DNA of 64,000 nt from Anthoceros angustus (GCA_010909165.1 VJWM01000108.1:124001-188000), one strand, 5' to 3'; numbered from the stretch's first letter, positions 49,201 through 60,698 are shown. Made by a program: numbers and translations. The notes: generated by a model from the sequence alone, not told the origin.

Positions 49201-50983
49201 GCAGGTACCCTGGGATTCCTGGTGGTGCTCCACCCACACGGCTTTGCAAGTTTGCATAGATCTGCAGATGTGAATAGGAGATCGGTGCATGAGCTTTGTG
49301 CACCACACCTAGGGCACACCTTTTCAGATGCACAGCACACTTGTCGATGCAAATGATGCATGCACACAGGTAAGCACCTGCTGTAAGCTTGAGAGGGATT
49401 GTTTGCGTCGGTCTCCTGCTGCATTTGGACAGGTTTCAACGTTCAGCACATGGAGGAACTAGACAGTGACACAAGGAGGCTAGTCCTCAAGAGCCTGTAT
49501 CCGTGCACAGTAGGTACATCGAGGTATACCTGGTTCCTAAGCCCCACAAGGTTGTTGTTCAGCACTTCAATCTGCGCCAGAGTACCAGCTGGTTGTTAGA
49601 CAGCATGACATCCCGAGTGCACACCTTGAAGAAACGCTTACACACTACGACGGCCTTGGGCAACACGGTTCGCAGAGAAAGCCCCTGCAATCCATCACCG
49701 TTGACGTACCTTTCGCGCCCGAACTTTCCGCAGAGCTTCCGTTATGTCTTCCTCCAGACGAAGAAGCTGAGCTAGCGAGGTGCACTGACGGAGTTCGTTT
49801 TCATCAAATAACCTACAGCCCCAGGGCAGACATGCCTCAGAACACTTGGCTGAAGTGCAACATGCCCTTGGAGCAGCGGTCGCTCCCAATCCCGAATCCG
49901 AGCCAGCCGAGCCCCGCTCACTCTAAGGCAGTTCCGTTGCTAGCAACGGCTCTAGAGACCACTAACCTCGCCTTTTGCTGAGCTATCTCTTTCTCCTGTG
50001 TCAGCCTTTTGATCTCATCTAGCAGCTGCAAGCCAGACGACACAAGCATAAGCGCTTCACTCTCAACCATAACACGGAGCGGAGCGAGTGAAAACGATGA
50101 CTCCAAACCTACAGCAGCAGAGCCTCTACTTACCCCTGCTGTGTCAAGGTTTCTGCTTGGCACAAACAGAAGCAGCCGACATGCAACACAAGACAACGCC
50201 CTGTCAGACCATTATCGCTTCGTTCCGCAGCGGCAGCCACAGAAACCAAGGAGAACGGTGCCAAACCTGGACTGTGGACCGCCGTCGTTCCGCTCAGCAT
50301 TCAGCTTCTTCACGGCCCGGTTCAGGTACTGCCGGAGGACAGGACAAGGCAGGGCACGCCAGTCAGTGCGATGCGCTGGCAAGGGGAGGGCCACACAACA
50401 AAAGCCAAAGCTCCGGCCGGTTCTTCGGCCAGCAAAAACGAGAACGCTCCCTACCTCAATATTCTCAATCTTCCTGCATTCACCAGCCGGCCCGTCCCGT
50501 GCAACATGCACACACAAGCGAGATCAGACTTGCGCGCAACCGCAACGAAACGCGCAGCAAAGCACACAGATCCCTTCCTACCGGAGCCTTGCTCAGCTCA
50601 CACATCCAAACAGCGCGGAACGGCAAACCAAGGACGGACCTCTTGGACCGCTCGTGCTCCGGGCAATCGGCATACCGGTTTATGATATCCTCAATCCTGC
50701 ACCTCACAAAAAGCAGCAGCGCAGCGTCCGTGAGACGAATTGGCAGCGGGAGACGGCGGATCGAAAGGAAAAAAAGCTCGGTATCGCAGATCCTCCCGCA
50801 CCGGACGTTGGAAAATTGCGTGAGCTTCCCGGAGGGAGAGAAGACAATGAGGCCGATGTCGATGCCGCACAGAACCGAAAGCTCGTGCGCCTTCTTGATG
50901 AGCCCGTTGCGGCGCTTGGAGTAGGTCACCTGGCGGTTGGTCGGGTTCTCGATCTTCTTGATCTCCAGCTTTACGCGGCCCAT
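46201..50983 (-). CDS. MIKC*-type MADS-box transcription factor, interrupted by a duplicated exon block
   Basis: Nuclear DNA-binding factor; MIKC* genes act mainly in the gametophyte/pollen in plants studied. Exon 1 (about 50,802-50,983) encodes the MADS domain, [40 protein letters not shown] and [14 protein letters not shown]. Exon 2 gives [17 protein letters not shown], the typical MIKC* I-region start. Downstream exons encode the K-type helices ([50 protein letters not shown]), then a Q/S/G-rich C-terminus ([58 protein letters not shown]). The last exon ends [11 protein letters not shown] at the stop 46,201. The exons between about 46.45 and 50.39 kb are present twice. With one copy removed, the order is that of a normal gene. 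Start set at the canonical MGRVK. Confidence 0.88.
46447..50388. repeat. 1.97-kb direct tandem duplication inside the MADS gene
   Basis: 46,447-48,426 is repeated at 48,418-50,388, with a caaggaggg-type word at the borders. The differences I can see are again mainly short indels, mostly in homopolymers (e.g. ctcccccact/ctccccact, aaaaacg/aaaacg, agagagaaagc/agagaaagc). It contains all middle exons of the MADS gene. Confidence 0.9.
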
Positions 50984-52900
50984 GGCGCCCGGCCGCGGCA
51001 CCAATGCTTGCTCTTGCGAGCTCTTGCAAACGAGCAAGCTCTTGCTTACAAGAGCGGCGGCAGCGGCAAGCAGCTCTCGCAGCAGAGGCAGGCGGCAGCG
51101 GCAGCAGCAGCAGCAGCAGCAGCAGCAGAACGCGCGTTCTGGGCAAGGACGGACGGCCGGGGAGGCGGGGCTGGCCTGGCACGCTGGCAGACGGGTGGAA
51201 AGAACGATGGAGTGTGAGCGAGGCGGGCCGGCCTGGGGGCCTGGTCGCAAACCCTACGGAGCGATTGCAGGAGGGCGTTGACTTACGCCCGGCGCCTGAT
51301 ACGACCGCCGGGTGGGGGCGGGGTCCGCGACCGACGGGCGCCGGGGAGGCGAGGATCCAGCCCCTCGGATGCCTGGGATCGCCTCGCGCGACCCTCATCC
51401 CTCCCGTACCACGACAATCACGGCGCCACGGTTTCGCCGCGTTTCGCCACCGGCAAATCTCTTGGGAGCCACGTCCTCCAGAAGATTCCGCTGCGCCACC
51501 CGCATGCATTGCAGCCATTACGGCGTGCCGTGCGCTATCCCCAAATCCTGTGCCCTCTGCGTTTCCGCTTTGCTTTGCTTACCGTGCCGTAATACTCTCC
51601 GATTACGCGAATGAATCGCGTTCGCGTCTCGTGAGTCGAGGAGTCGAGATCTGGACGCGAGCCGATCTTTCCATCGTTCTTGCCGGCACAATCCTGGGGC
51701 AGCCCCTGGAGGTTGTGAGACCTTCTTTGCAGCCGAAGCTGCAGGACGCGCAGCCTGTCCGTGACACAGTCTTGTTTTGCATCTTCGGTCAGCCCGGACT
51801 CCCTCGTGGAACTTCAGCGCAGCAACTTGCTTGACCCCCGATGAGGTTTGCATCGAACCTAGTGTTTCTACCCTCATACATACTCTTGGCTGTCTCGTTG
51901 TGGTGTACTTTTCTCGTTTTTTTCTGCCTTTGCTTGCCAGATCCGTGCATTAGCATTAGGCAGGGATGGAAGTACGTTTGTCATTTTGGACCAGTTTCAA
52001 GAGCTCCGAGAAAGGGATTGACGGTAGCAAGCTTGCTCTTGTTGATGGCCATTTTCTGAATTGAAGGACAAGATCTGCCTCTGCAACTGCTTTACAGGCC
52101 GCATGTTTCGTTTATTAGGTTCTGCTGCTGCAAAGTATCGGAGCAGCGGGTTTCTATGCATCCAATAGTCGAGCATATATAGATTCCTTTGGAAAGGGAA
52201 AAACATGCTCAAGGATTGTTTAGGTTTTGTGCTTCCGTCTCTGGCCTGCAAGTGCTGATTCTGACATGGCAGGTGAAAGAGGGTTTGGCCCGTCTGAAGT
52301 CTCTCACTGTCCTTGTCCTTGTGGATGCAGTTTTTAATGCACATATAGATATGTCCGTGGTACATGTTTGTTTGAGCCCGTACTCTCATGTTGCGGCCAC
52401 TGGCCACATGCTCTTAGGCGACGGCGTCCGGACTCCAGCACGCGAGCATCATTTCGCTGAGTCGGAAAGGCAGCGGATGTCCACGAATAGATGTAGAGCA
52501 TTTACGCAACTGCTTCACCGACCAAGCAACGCCATCGCCCTTTCTAGGCAAGTGGCAGGGCACCATTGGCTTCTCCCGGGATCAAATCTATTAATCCGTC
52601 TTCTACCTGGTTCTTTCCAGCAGCGTCCGCGGAACGTGTGACGATTTTGGAGAATGCTTGAGACGCCTGGGTTCCCCGGTAGAAGTGTGAAGAAACCAGA
52701 ATACCGCGATGTTTACACTTGAGAATCTGGAGGCATGGTGCCGGGTTTCAATTTCCAAATGTATGGAGAGAGCGGCAGCAGGCGATGTGACAGTCGCGTA
52801 AAGCGTTCAATGCGGGTAACCATCAGGAGGGAGACAGAGAGAGTTCCACTTTTCTGAGGGAAACAACTCCAAGCTCCACATGAACACCTCGGAAACACGA
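50984..52900. promoter_or_regulatory. MADS upstream region, GC-rich then unremarkable
   Basis: 51,000-51,850 is GC-rich and opens long overlapping ORFs on both strands without recognisable motifs. It includes a telo-box-like gcaaaccctac at about 51,248. 51,900-52,900 shows no gene. Confidence 0.35.
51102..51128 (-). repeat. (CTG)9 microsatellite in the MADS 5' leader/promoter
   Basis: Nine uninterrupted cag triplets on the plus strand (ctg in the sense of the gene), about 120 bp upstream of the MADS start codon. Confidence 0.85.
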
Positions 52901-53040
52901 GCTCCACACAAACATCACAGAGGGACACACAAGGGGATGTCGTTACAAAGCTCCACACGAACATCACAAAGGGACACACAAGGGATGTCGTTACAAAGCT
53001 CCACACAAACATCACAGAGGGACACACAAGAGGATGTTGT
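52901..53040. repeat. ~49-bp tandem repeat, three copies
   Basis: Units start gctccacac at 52,901, 52,950 and 52,998 and contain aacatcac.aagggacacaca. Confidence 0.85.
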
Positions 53041-53159
53041 AACGACAGGAGGACTTTAGTTCACAACATATGCTTACCACAGTCTCCTGCTTCCTACTGG
53101 AATCGATTACTACGTGCCCTTAGGCCTTCTCTAGTTGTTTTTGTAGGCCATGTTGCTGC

Positions 53160-53475
53160 CGTAGTCCATGCAGAACAAGTGCCTCTGGGTCGAGACCTTG
53201 CTGTGCATATCCCGCAACCGGGGGCATTCGATGTCACCACATCCCTTGTGGGCAAGCTGTCAAAAAAACCCCGCGGGGCCTCTTCCAGTTCTCCACCTTT
53301 TGCATACATGGACATGTCCACAGGGGGAGTTGCCAGGAAACAAGTCAGGAGGAACGCCACTGTGCAGCATTATCAGCCTTTTCTGCCACATCCCAAGTCT
53401 GCAGCAAAGTGCCCAAGCTTGAAGGGTTGCTACGGAGACGCCAGCATCCGCCATCACACCTGGCCATTGCATTTC
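53160..53475 (-). pseudogene. PPR gene fragment
   Basis: The minus strand reads MYAKGGELEEAPRGFFDSLP and TRDVVTSNA, a degraded S motif and the following P motif (compare MYAKCG.LEEARRVFDSLP.RDVVTWNA). Neighbouring frames hold remnants of an L motif (LLQ.. L). It is not part of a longer ORF. Confidence 0.7.
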
Positions 53476-53649
53476 ATGGCCCAGTTGTTTCTCATATCTA
53501 GATAGCCCAAAGTGATTTTAATTGTCTGTATCGTAAAATAACAATGTAAATAGGAGATTATACTGCAGCATATTCATATATAACAATTTCATGAACTTGA
53601 AAGTGACTTTTTGTTATCTTAACAAGGAAACAACGATGGCAAGAAGCCC

Positions 53650-53985
53650 ATCCAGCAAGGGACAGCCCAGAAGGACCCGAGGGTCAAGATGAATAGGAGC
53701 GACTAAGCATCCTACCAATAACCAAGGAGGAACCCGAGGGTCAAGATAAATAGGAGCGACTAAGCATCCTACCAATAACCAAGGAGGAACCCGAGGGTCA
53801 AGATAAATAGGAGCGACTAAGCATCCTAGCGACAACCAAGGAGGACCCCGAGGGTCAAGATGAAAAGGAGCGACTAAGCACTCTACCAAAAGCTACCTCC
53901 TACTCCCAAAACAAGCACATCCAGCAAGGGACAACCAAGGAGGACCCCGAGGGTCAAGATGAAAAGGAACGACTAAGCACCCTAC
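53650..53985. repeat. ~60-bp tandem repeat array
   Basis: At least four units with gagggtcaagat.aa.aggagcgactaagca. Related single unit at about 1180-1262. Confidence 0.85.
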
Positions 53986-54427
53986 CTAAAGCGCTGGCCC
54001 TTTCCTAATTCACAGCTTATTTCAGATAGCGGGTCTCAATTGCCCTTCGAAGGGCTCTCTTGGAGGCAATCCTTCACAAGGCGGTGATAGCAGATGACGC
54101 TTCTTCCTCTTCCTCCGTGATTTGCAAGCCTTTTGTTCTTCCTGCATATGATGCCATGCGTGCGGGTGTGGCATCATATGTAGTAACTTCTCAACACTTG
54201 GTATTATTATTTTTCCTCTTCTACTATGCGGTTCTTCTACCAGAGACAGATTCTCGTTATGGGGCTCACGTAAGTACACAAATGAGAAGTAGAAAATAAT
54301 GCTCTACGATTAACATGACACGGGTGGATGGATTTTCATAATGGGACTCACATTATGAGATAAGACTATTGAAAGTAAATGTGATGATTAATCTAATGTA
54401 AAGTGGTTAGATCGATGTCCATCCTTT

Positions 54428-54560
54428 TTTTACTAACTGAGAGGCCAGTACAAGGCTGAGAGAGCCCAAAGGATGAAGCGAGAGGCCAGTGCAGGGGCTG
54501 AGAGAGCCCAAAGGATGAAGCAAGAGGCCATTGCAGGGGCTGAGAGAGCCTAACTACTTA
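54428..54560. repeat. ~45-bp tandem repeat, three copies
   Basis: Unit gagaggccagt.cagggg, then ctgagagagcccaaaggatg. Confidence 0.85.
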
Positions 54561-54641
54561 AGAAAGCCGTCGGGGAAGAAAGCTCCTATGAGAGTAGGCT
54601 AGTGACCCCAAATTGCAATGGCATGGATGCATGCCAGCGAG

Positions 54642-55140
54642 CTAGATCGCCTGCTGAGCACTCGAAGACCCTTGGGCCACTGATGTCCTCAGAGTATCCA
54701 TAATCTTCTTTTCAAACCCCTGGAGCCGAGAGAGGAGGACCGAAGATGGAGGCAACGTATGGGTGAGGCAAAGTGTGGGTGAGGTAACCAGGGCGCCGAA
54801 CAAAACAGGAGGAAAGAATACCGAAGGCCACATGAGCATCTCCAAGAAAAGGGAGGTCCTCGATGTGGGATAGGTCCTCCGCAAGAACCTGGTCAAGGAA
54901 GTTGTCGATGAAGTCAGGGGAGCCGAAGGGGAACCCCAAAATCTGAAGACCCAAGGCTGGAGCAATTTCCCTAGCAAGGAACTGCAAAGTGGGGAGGATC
55001 CCTTACGGGGACCAGACACGGCATTGGAGAGCTTGACATTTAAGCCCACCAAAGAGAGCTTGGCCTTGAAGCCCACCAAAGAGAGCTCATGGGAGAAGAG
55101 CTCAAAGGCCTCCTTGACCTTATCTTGAGGCCCAAAGATG
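54642..55140 (-). pseudogene. LINE reverse transcriptase relic (block C onward)
   Basis: The minus-strand frames give LADDSHIFGPQDKVKEAFELF (the FADD catalytic block C), HELSLVGFKAKLS, and then in another frame LGLQILGFPFGSPDFID, FLGDAHVAFGILSSCFVRRPGYL. This is the region after the catalytic box in plant LINEs. Frame changes and a short tandem duplication (AKLSLVGL) show that it is dead. The upstream RT half is absent: just upstream of the ADD box the sequence turns into the 53-bp satellite. Confidence 0.75.
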
Positions 55141-55656
55141 TGAGAGTCGTCTGCAAGCGAAGGCCAAGGATGTGAGAGTCGTCTGCAAGCGACGGAAAGT
55201 GACCTTATCTCAAGGCCCAAGGATGTGAGAGTCATTTGCAAGTGACGGAAAGTGACCTTATCTTAAGGCCCAAGGATGTGAGAGTCGTCTGCAAGTGACG
55301 GAAAGTGACCTTATCTCGAGGCCCAAGGATGTGAGAGTCATCTGCAAGCAACGAAAAGTGACCCTATCTCGAGGCCCAAGGATGTGAGAGTCGTCTGCAA
55401 GCGGCGGAAAGTGACCTTCTCTCGAGGCCCAAGGATGTGACAGTCGTCTGCAAGCGACGGAAAGTGACCTTATCTCGAGGCCCGAGGATGTAAGAGTCGT
55501 CTACAAGCGACGGAAAGTGCCCTTATCTCGAGGCCCAAGGATGTGAGAGTCGTCTGCAAACGATGGAAAGTGACCTTATCTCGAGGCCCAAGAATGTGAG
55601 AGTCGTCTACAAGCGACGGAAAGTGACCTTATCTCGAGGCCCAAAGATGTGAGAGT
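55114..55656. repeat. 53-bp satellite derived from the LINE RT ADD box (left part)
   Basis: About ten units of 53 bp (ggatgtgagagtcgtctgca, then agcgacggaaagtgacctta, tctcgaggccca). On the minus strand each unit encodes ADDSHILGPRDKV followed by TFRRL. That is the same segment as the ADD catalytic block of the adjoining LINE relic, and since 53 is not divisible by three the frame shifts at each unit. The array continues at 63,750-63,930 beyond the LTR element. Confidence 0.88.
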
Positions 55657-56165
55657 TGCCATGCCGTGTGATACTAATCTCTGCACTTGGGATTAGTGTT
55701 TGATTAGCATTAATTAATCTAATTACTTATCTTCAAGTAAGTAATTAGTGTTCATTAATCTAAGGTGCTTATGTTAATTAAGCATTGATTAGTGTTAATT
55801 AAACATGGTTAGCAATAGCTAAGTGGATAAGCTCAAGTAATATGCTTTGGCATATTCCTTGCATATTATAGTGTATTCTTAGGATATTTCTGGCATATGC
55901 TGATGCCAATAGGATATCTTAGGAATATGCCGATGCCAGGGTCTAGTATATATAGACCCTTCCATTGAGGACAAGCTCAGATCATAGCTTGTCCTCTAGA
56001 TATGCAATGCAAGAGCGTTGTGAGGAGGCCAAAGCTATGACTCCGAGAGCGATGTGTGAGGAATTTGCGTGTTGTTCTCGTGGGGAGAGTGTGTTTGTGC
56101 CACGACGTGCGAGCTACTCCCTCCTGTTGTTACAAGCTATGATCTCGCTTGTGTACACTAGATAG
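55657..56165 (+). repeat. 5' LTR (start) with promoter
   Basis: Shared with the 3' LTR from tgtgatactaatc (about 55,667) to gttacaagct (about 56,140). A TATA-like agtatatatagac lies near 55,945, followed at ~35 bp by gaggacaagctca, a plausible R start. The exact 3' end of the 5' LTR is unclear because the minisatellite follows. Confidence 0.7.
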
Positions 56166-58624
56166 GCGTGCTAGGCGATGCTAGGCGGTGCTAGGCGAGG
56201 CTAGGCTAGGCGATGCTAGGCGTGCTAGGCGAGGCGAGGCTAGGCGATGCTAGTGTGCAGGCGAGGCTAGGCGAGGCAAGGCCAAGGAGAGGCAAGGCGA
56301 GGCGAGGCAAGGCCAAGGAGGCGAGGCTAGGCGAGGCAAGAAGCCAAGGCCAAGGAGGAGGCGGAAGCCCAAGTCCAAGGCCAGAGGAGGCGAAGAAGCC
56401 CAAGTCCAAGGCCAAGGAGAGGAGGAAGAAGCCCAAGTCCAAGGCCAAGGAGAGGAGGCGAAGCCCAAGGCCAAGGAGAGGAGGCAAGAAGCCAAGTCCA
56501 AGGCCAAGGAGAGGAGGCGAAGAAGCCCAAGTCCAAGGCCAAGGAGAGGAGAGAAGAAGCCCAAGTCCAAGGCCAAGGAGGAGGCGAAGAAGCCCAAGTC
56601 CAAGGCCAAGGAGAGGAGGCAAGCCCAAGGCCAAGGAGGAGGCAAGAAGCCCATACCAAGGAGAGGAATGAGGCTCCAAGGGGCTGGCCTTTTAAGGCCA
56701 ACCAACCAAGGAGAAACAAGAGTATTTTACTCTTGGGCCCGGATTCCAAGGGATAAGGGAAGTGGATAAGCTCAAGTAATATGCTTTGGCATATTCCTTG
56801 CATATTATAGTGTATTCTTAGGATATTTCCTGGACATATCGATGCCAATAGGATATCTTAGGAATATGCCATGCCAGGGTCTAGTATATATAGACCTTCC
56901 ATTGAGGACAAGCTCAAATCATAGCTTGTCCTCTAGATGCAATGCAAGGCGTTGTGAGGAGGCCAAAGCTATGACTCAGAGCAATGTGTGAGGAATTTGC
57001 GTGTTGTTCTCGTGGGGAGAGTGTGTTTGTGCCACGACGTGCGAGCTACTCCTCCTGTTGTTACAAGCTATGATCTCGCTTGTGTACACTAGATAGGCGT
57101 GCTAGGCGATGCTAGTGTGATGCTAGGCGAGGCTAGGCTAGGCGATGCTAGGCGTGCTAGGCGAGGCTAGGCGATGCTAGTGTGCAGGCGAGGCTAGGCG
57201 AGGCAAGGCCAAGGAGAGGCCAAGGCGAGGCGAGGCAAGGCCAGGAGGCGAGGCTAGGCGAGGCAAGAAGCCAAGGCCAAGGAGGAGGCGGCCCAAGTCC
57301 AAGGCCAGAGGAGGCGAAGAAGCCCAAGTCCAAGGCCAAGGAGAGGAGGAAGAAGCCCAAGTCCAAGGCCAAGGAGAGGAGGCGAAGCCCAAGGCCAAGG
57401 AGAGGAGGCAAGAAGCAAGTCCAAGGCCAAGGAGAGGAGGCGAAGAAGCCCAAGTCCAAGGCCAAGGAGAGGAGAGAAGAAGCCCAAGTCCAAGGCCAAG
57501 GAGGAGGCGAAGAAGCCCAAGTCCAAGGCCAAGGAGAGGAGGCAAGCCCAAGGCCAAGGAGGCAAGAAGCCCATACCAAGGAGAGGAATGAGGCTCCAAG
57601 GGGCTGGCCTTTTAAGGCCAACCAACCAAGGAGAAACAAGAGTATTTTACTCTTGGGCCCGGATTCCAAGGGATAAGGGATAAGGGATAAGCTCAAGTAA
57701 TATGCTTTGGCATATTCCTTGCATATTATAGTGTATTCTTAGGATATCTTAGGAATATGCCGATGCCAATAGGATATCTTAGGAATATGCGCCAGTATAT
57801 ATAGACCTTCCATTGAGGACAAGCTCAAATCATAGCTTGTCCTCTAGATGCAATGCAAGGCGTTGTGAGGAGGCCAAAGCTATGACTCAGAGCAATGTGT
57901 GAGGAATTTGCGTGTTGTTCTCGTGGGGAGAGTGTGTTTGTGCCACGACGTGCGAGCTACTCCCTCCTGTTGTTACAAGCTATGATCTCGTGTGTACACT
58001 AGATAGGCCGTGCTAGGCGATGCTAGTGTGATGCTAGGCGTGCTAGGCGATGCTAGGCGTGCTAGGCGTGCTAGGCGAGGCTAGGCGATGCTAGTGTGCC
58101 CAAGGCTTGAGGCTAGGGAGAGGCCAAGGCCAAGGAGAGCCCAAGTCCAAGGCTTGAGGCCTAGGAGAGGCAAGGCCAAGAAGAGGCCCAAGTCCAAGGC
58201 TGAGCAAGCCCAAGGAGGAGGAGGCGAAGCCCAAGTCCAAGGCCGAGAGGAGGCGAAGCCCAGTCCAAGGCCAAGGAGGCAAGAAGCCCGAGTCCAAGGC
58301 GAGAGAGGCGAAGAAGCCCAAGTCCAAGGCCAAGGAGAGGAGGAGAAGAAGCCCAAGTCCAAGGCCAAGGAGAGGAGGCGAAGAAGCCCAAGTCCAAGGC
58401 CAAGGAGAGAAGAAGCCCAAGTCCAAGGCCAAGGAGAGGAGGAGAAGCCCAAGTCCAAGGCCAGGAGAGGAGAAGAAGCCCAAGTCCAAGGCCAAGGAGA
58501 GGAGGCGAAGAAGCCCATACCAAGGAGAGGAATGAGGCCTCCAAGGGGTTGGCCTTTTAAGGCCAACCAACCAAGGGAGAAACAAGAGTATTTTACTCTT
58601 GGGCCCGGATTCCAAGGGATAAGG
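55826..58624 (+). repeat. Three ~930-bp copies of a promoter-plus-minisatellite module
   Basis: gataagctcaagtaatatgc recurs at 55,826, 56,765 and 57,686. Each module holds the LTR promoter with TATA box, a short-unit gctaggcgatgctagg repeat, a 27-33 bp minisatellite (aagcccaagtccaaggccaa-ggag-), the palindrome ggccttttaaggcc and the perfect hairpin caagagtattttactcttg. The minisatellite is open on the plus strand for 150-200 codons per module and would encode Lys/Pro/Arg-rich repeats (KPKSKAKERR). Copies differ by many small indels. Confidence 0.88.
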
Positions 58625-59010
58625 GAAGAGTGGATAGGCATGGGTATGTCATCAGTCCATTTGATTTCACTTTCTGTCCAAAACTCCTAGCACCCCATCC
58701 AGGTACTGATCCACCCACGGGTGCTTAACTGGAGTTCTTATGTCTTTGCTATCCAACTCACCCAGCTCACATTTTTGATCATAGCCTGCAGAGTATTTGT
58801 ATGCAATTTTAACATGCATAGATACTTAGAGGTTTCACTAATCACGATCTAAGATAGCGGGTGTGTTAACCTTGATTAAGGGTTTGATCTAGCCACTAAC
58901 CGCCTGGAGTGCATGCCCGACACACTCGATCCGGACGGAGCTACCAACCAGCAAGTCCATCGAGCGAATTCAAGTCCCGACCAAGAGGAGAAGTGCGAAC
59001 ACCTCGATTT
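58625..59010. other. Element leader / untranslated region
   Basis: No coding similarity. Contains gcgaattcaagt near 58,964, weakly like the 3' LTR end. Confidence 0.35.
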
Positions 59011-59022
59011 TGGTACCGAAGG
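59011..59022 (+). other. Possible primer-binding site
   Basis: tggtaccgaagg, followed by gcggaggaac, resembles the plant initiator-Met tRNA primer site (tggtatcagagc) with changes. It lies between the promoter modules and gag, where a PBS belongs. Confidence 0.35.
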
Positions 59023-59059
59023 GCGGAGGAACCCAGACACAATCAACAATCTTTGAAGG

Positions 59060-60340
59060 ATCTGTGAGTGGCAACACACAAGACACGTTAGTCTTTGCCG
59101 GACAACTCGGAAGCGACAGAGGAGGACTTGTCTCTTGGAGTCGCCAAGATGGGAGGAGACAAGGATCGAATGGAGTTGTTCACAGGACGAGCGGCACCTT
59201 GCCACCGGAGGACTTCATCGAGAAGTACGGTGTGCGGAGATGGAATTGAAGACCGGATACACGAAGCGATACGGCTTCATCCAAATGCCAAGTACTTGGG
59301 GATGAAGCATTGGCGTGCTATCGCGAGCACAAGGCGAGGTTGTTGAGCGCATTGGAGGACCAGTGAGTAGCAGTTCAAGCTCAAGGAACCAGGCAGACAG
59401 CAGTGGCACCGAGTGGGCACGATCCCATCAAGAGATGTTTGACATCTTCCTACCGGAGTTTCCTGCAAGCACGGATGAGAAGATCTCCGATGACACACTT
59501 CAAGATGAAGTCAGCGAGACTCGAAGATGGCTTATCAAGAATCGACCGGTTGGTACGTGACACCAAGATCATGAGTGACCGATGGCCGCAGAGAAGTACT
59601 TGCAGGCATTGCCATATACGCGCATGAAGGTGCAACAAGCGGTGCACAAGACGAAGGGCAACACTACACCCTCAAGGAAGTGTACGAGATGGTCGACAAG
59701 ATAGGGCCCGACACTTTCTCTCGTCTTTGCAAGTGATTACTCCAAAGACAAGTAGGAGTGGTGGACGACATGACCGACGCGGAGGTCGAGTGGAGGAGCT
59801 CGGCGAGACAAGCCACCCCACAGCCCAAGTGACGAGCCCTGCGTGAGGTGCCGAGGACGGACCATTCCCTCATGAGTGCGAGCATGCATTCGGAGGAGTC
59901 AAGGGTGAGGAGCCATGCCCTAGGTGGGAGGTGGGCACAATGAAGCGGCATGTTGGGAGAAGCATCCGAATTGCGGCCTACGGGTTATCGAGCAGCAACC
60001 CGGCCAATGCATCTGCGTCAACCTCATCCACAAAATCAGAAGAGCAAAGGCGCGTGGAGGAGGCGAAGTCCCGTGGACAAAAGAAACGGAAGCATCAAAG
60101 AAGACGATGGACAGCTACGTGGCACGCCTCGCAAAGCTGGAGAAGTTGGTGCGGAAGGCGAAGATCAAGGAGAGCAGCAGTTCATCATCAGAGGACGAAG
60201 AAGATGAGCACAAGCTTGGATACATGGCGATCGTGACCGGATCCAAGGGCAGGGAAGAAACCTCCGCAGCCTACGAGAGAAGATAGCAGGAAGAAACCTC
60301 CGCAGCCTACGAGAAGATAGCTCGAGGAAGAAGAGGATGT
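59060..60340 (+). pseudogene. Gag relic with zinc-knuckle motifs
   Basis: Frame-shifting open segments read MGGDKDRMELFTG, EDRIHEAIRLHPNAKYLGMKHW and EMFDIFLPEFPASTDEKISD. At 59,840-59,879 there is a CVRC...HEC-like half knuckle, and at 59,915-59,965 CPR-(frame break)-GGGHNEAACWEKHP, which fits a C-x2-C-x4-H-x4-C nucleocapsid knuckle. A coiled, charged stretch (YVARLAKLEKLVRKAKIKES) and a poly-Ser/acidic run follow at about 60,110-60,210. A 43-bp tandem duplication lies at 60,258-60,320. Confidence 0.6.
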
Positions 60341-60698
60341 CTTGACACCGCAGCGGAAGACACGGAAGGAAGCTTGGATCCTCTTCCCGAACCTATGCCA
60401 AGATGCCAAAGTCGTTTGAGCCATTGCCAGAGCAACTGTGGGAGCAACATCAAAGTCCAGTGGGCGATGGAGAAACCCATGCAGATTGTCGACGGAGACG
60501 ATGGCACAAAAGCTTCGGAGATGCCATGTTTCACCTACAAGACATGGGGTTGAGCGTGAAGGAAGTCGGGGTTTGACTCGGCGGATGTTGACAACCCTTG
60601 AAGACGAAGCAAGTGTCCAAGATTTGCCACAACAGTGGCAATGATGTCATTGCGACCTCGAGCCAAGCATCTCGTGGAGAAGCGGAATCTTTGCACGA

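Noticed and set aside
50009-51250. Plus-strand ORFs of 402 and 278 codons across the MADS 5' region
   Set aside because: Antisense to the MADS exons and GC-rich leader; no domain; composition explains the open frames.
54642-55241. 199-codon minus ORF as an intact gene
   Set aside because: It is a frame through a dead LINE RT and satellite units; conserved blocks switch frames.
56206-58641. Minus-strand ORFs of 120-190 codons rich in Leu/Pro/Trp
   Set aside because: Translation of the minisatellite on its other strand; frames change with unit length.
59011-59022. Certain assignment of the primer-binding site
   Set aside because: Only partly similar to the initiator-Met site and the LTR end is not fixed; reported at low confidence.
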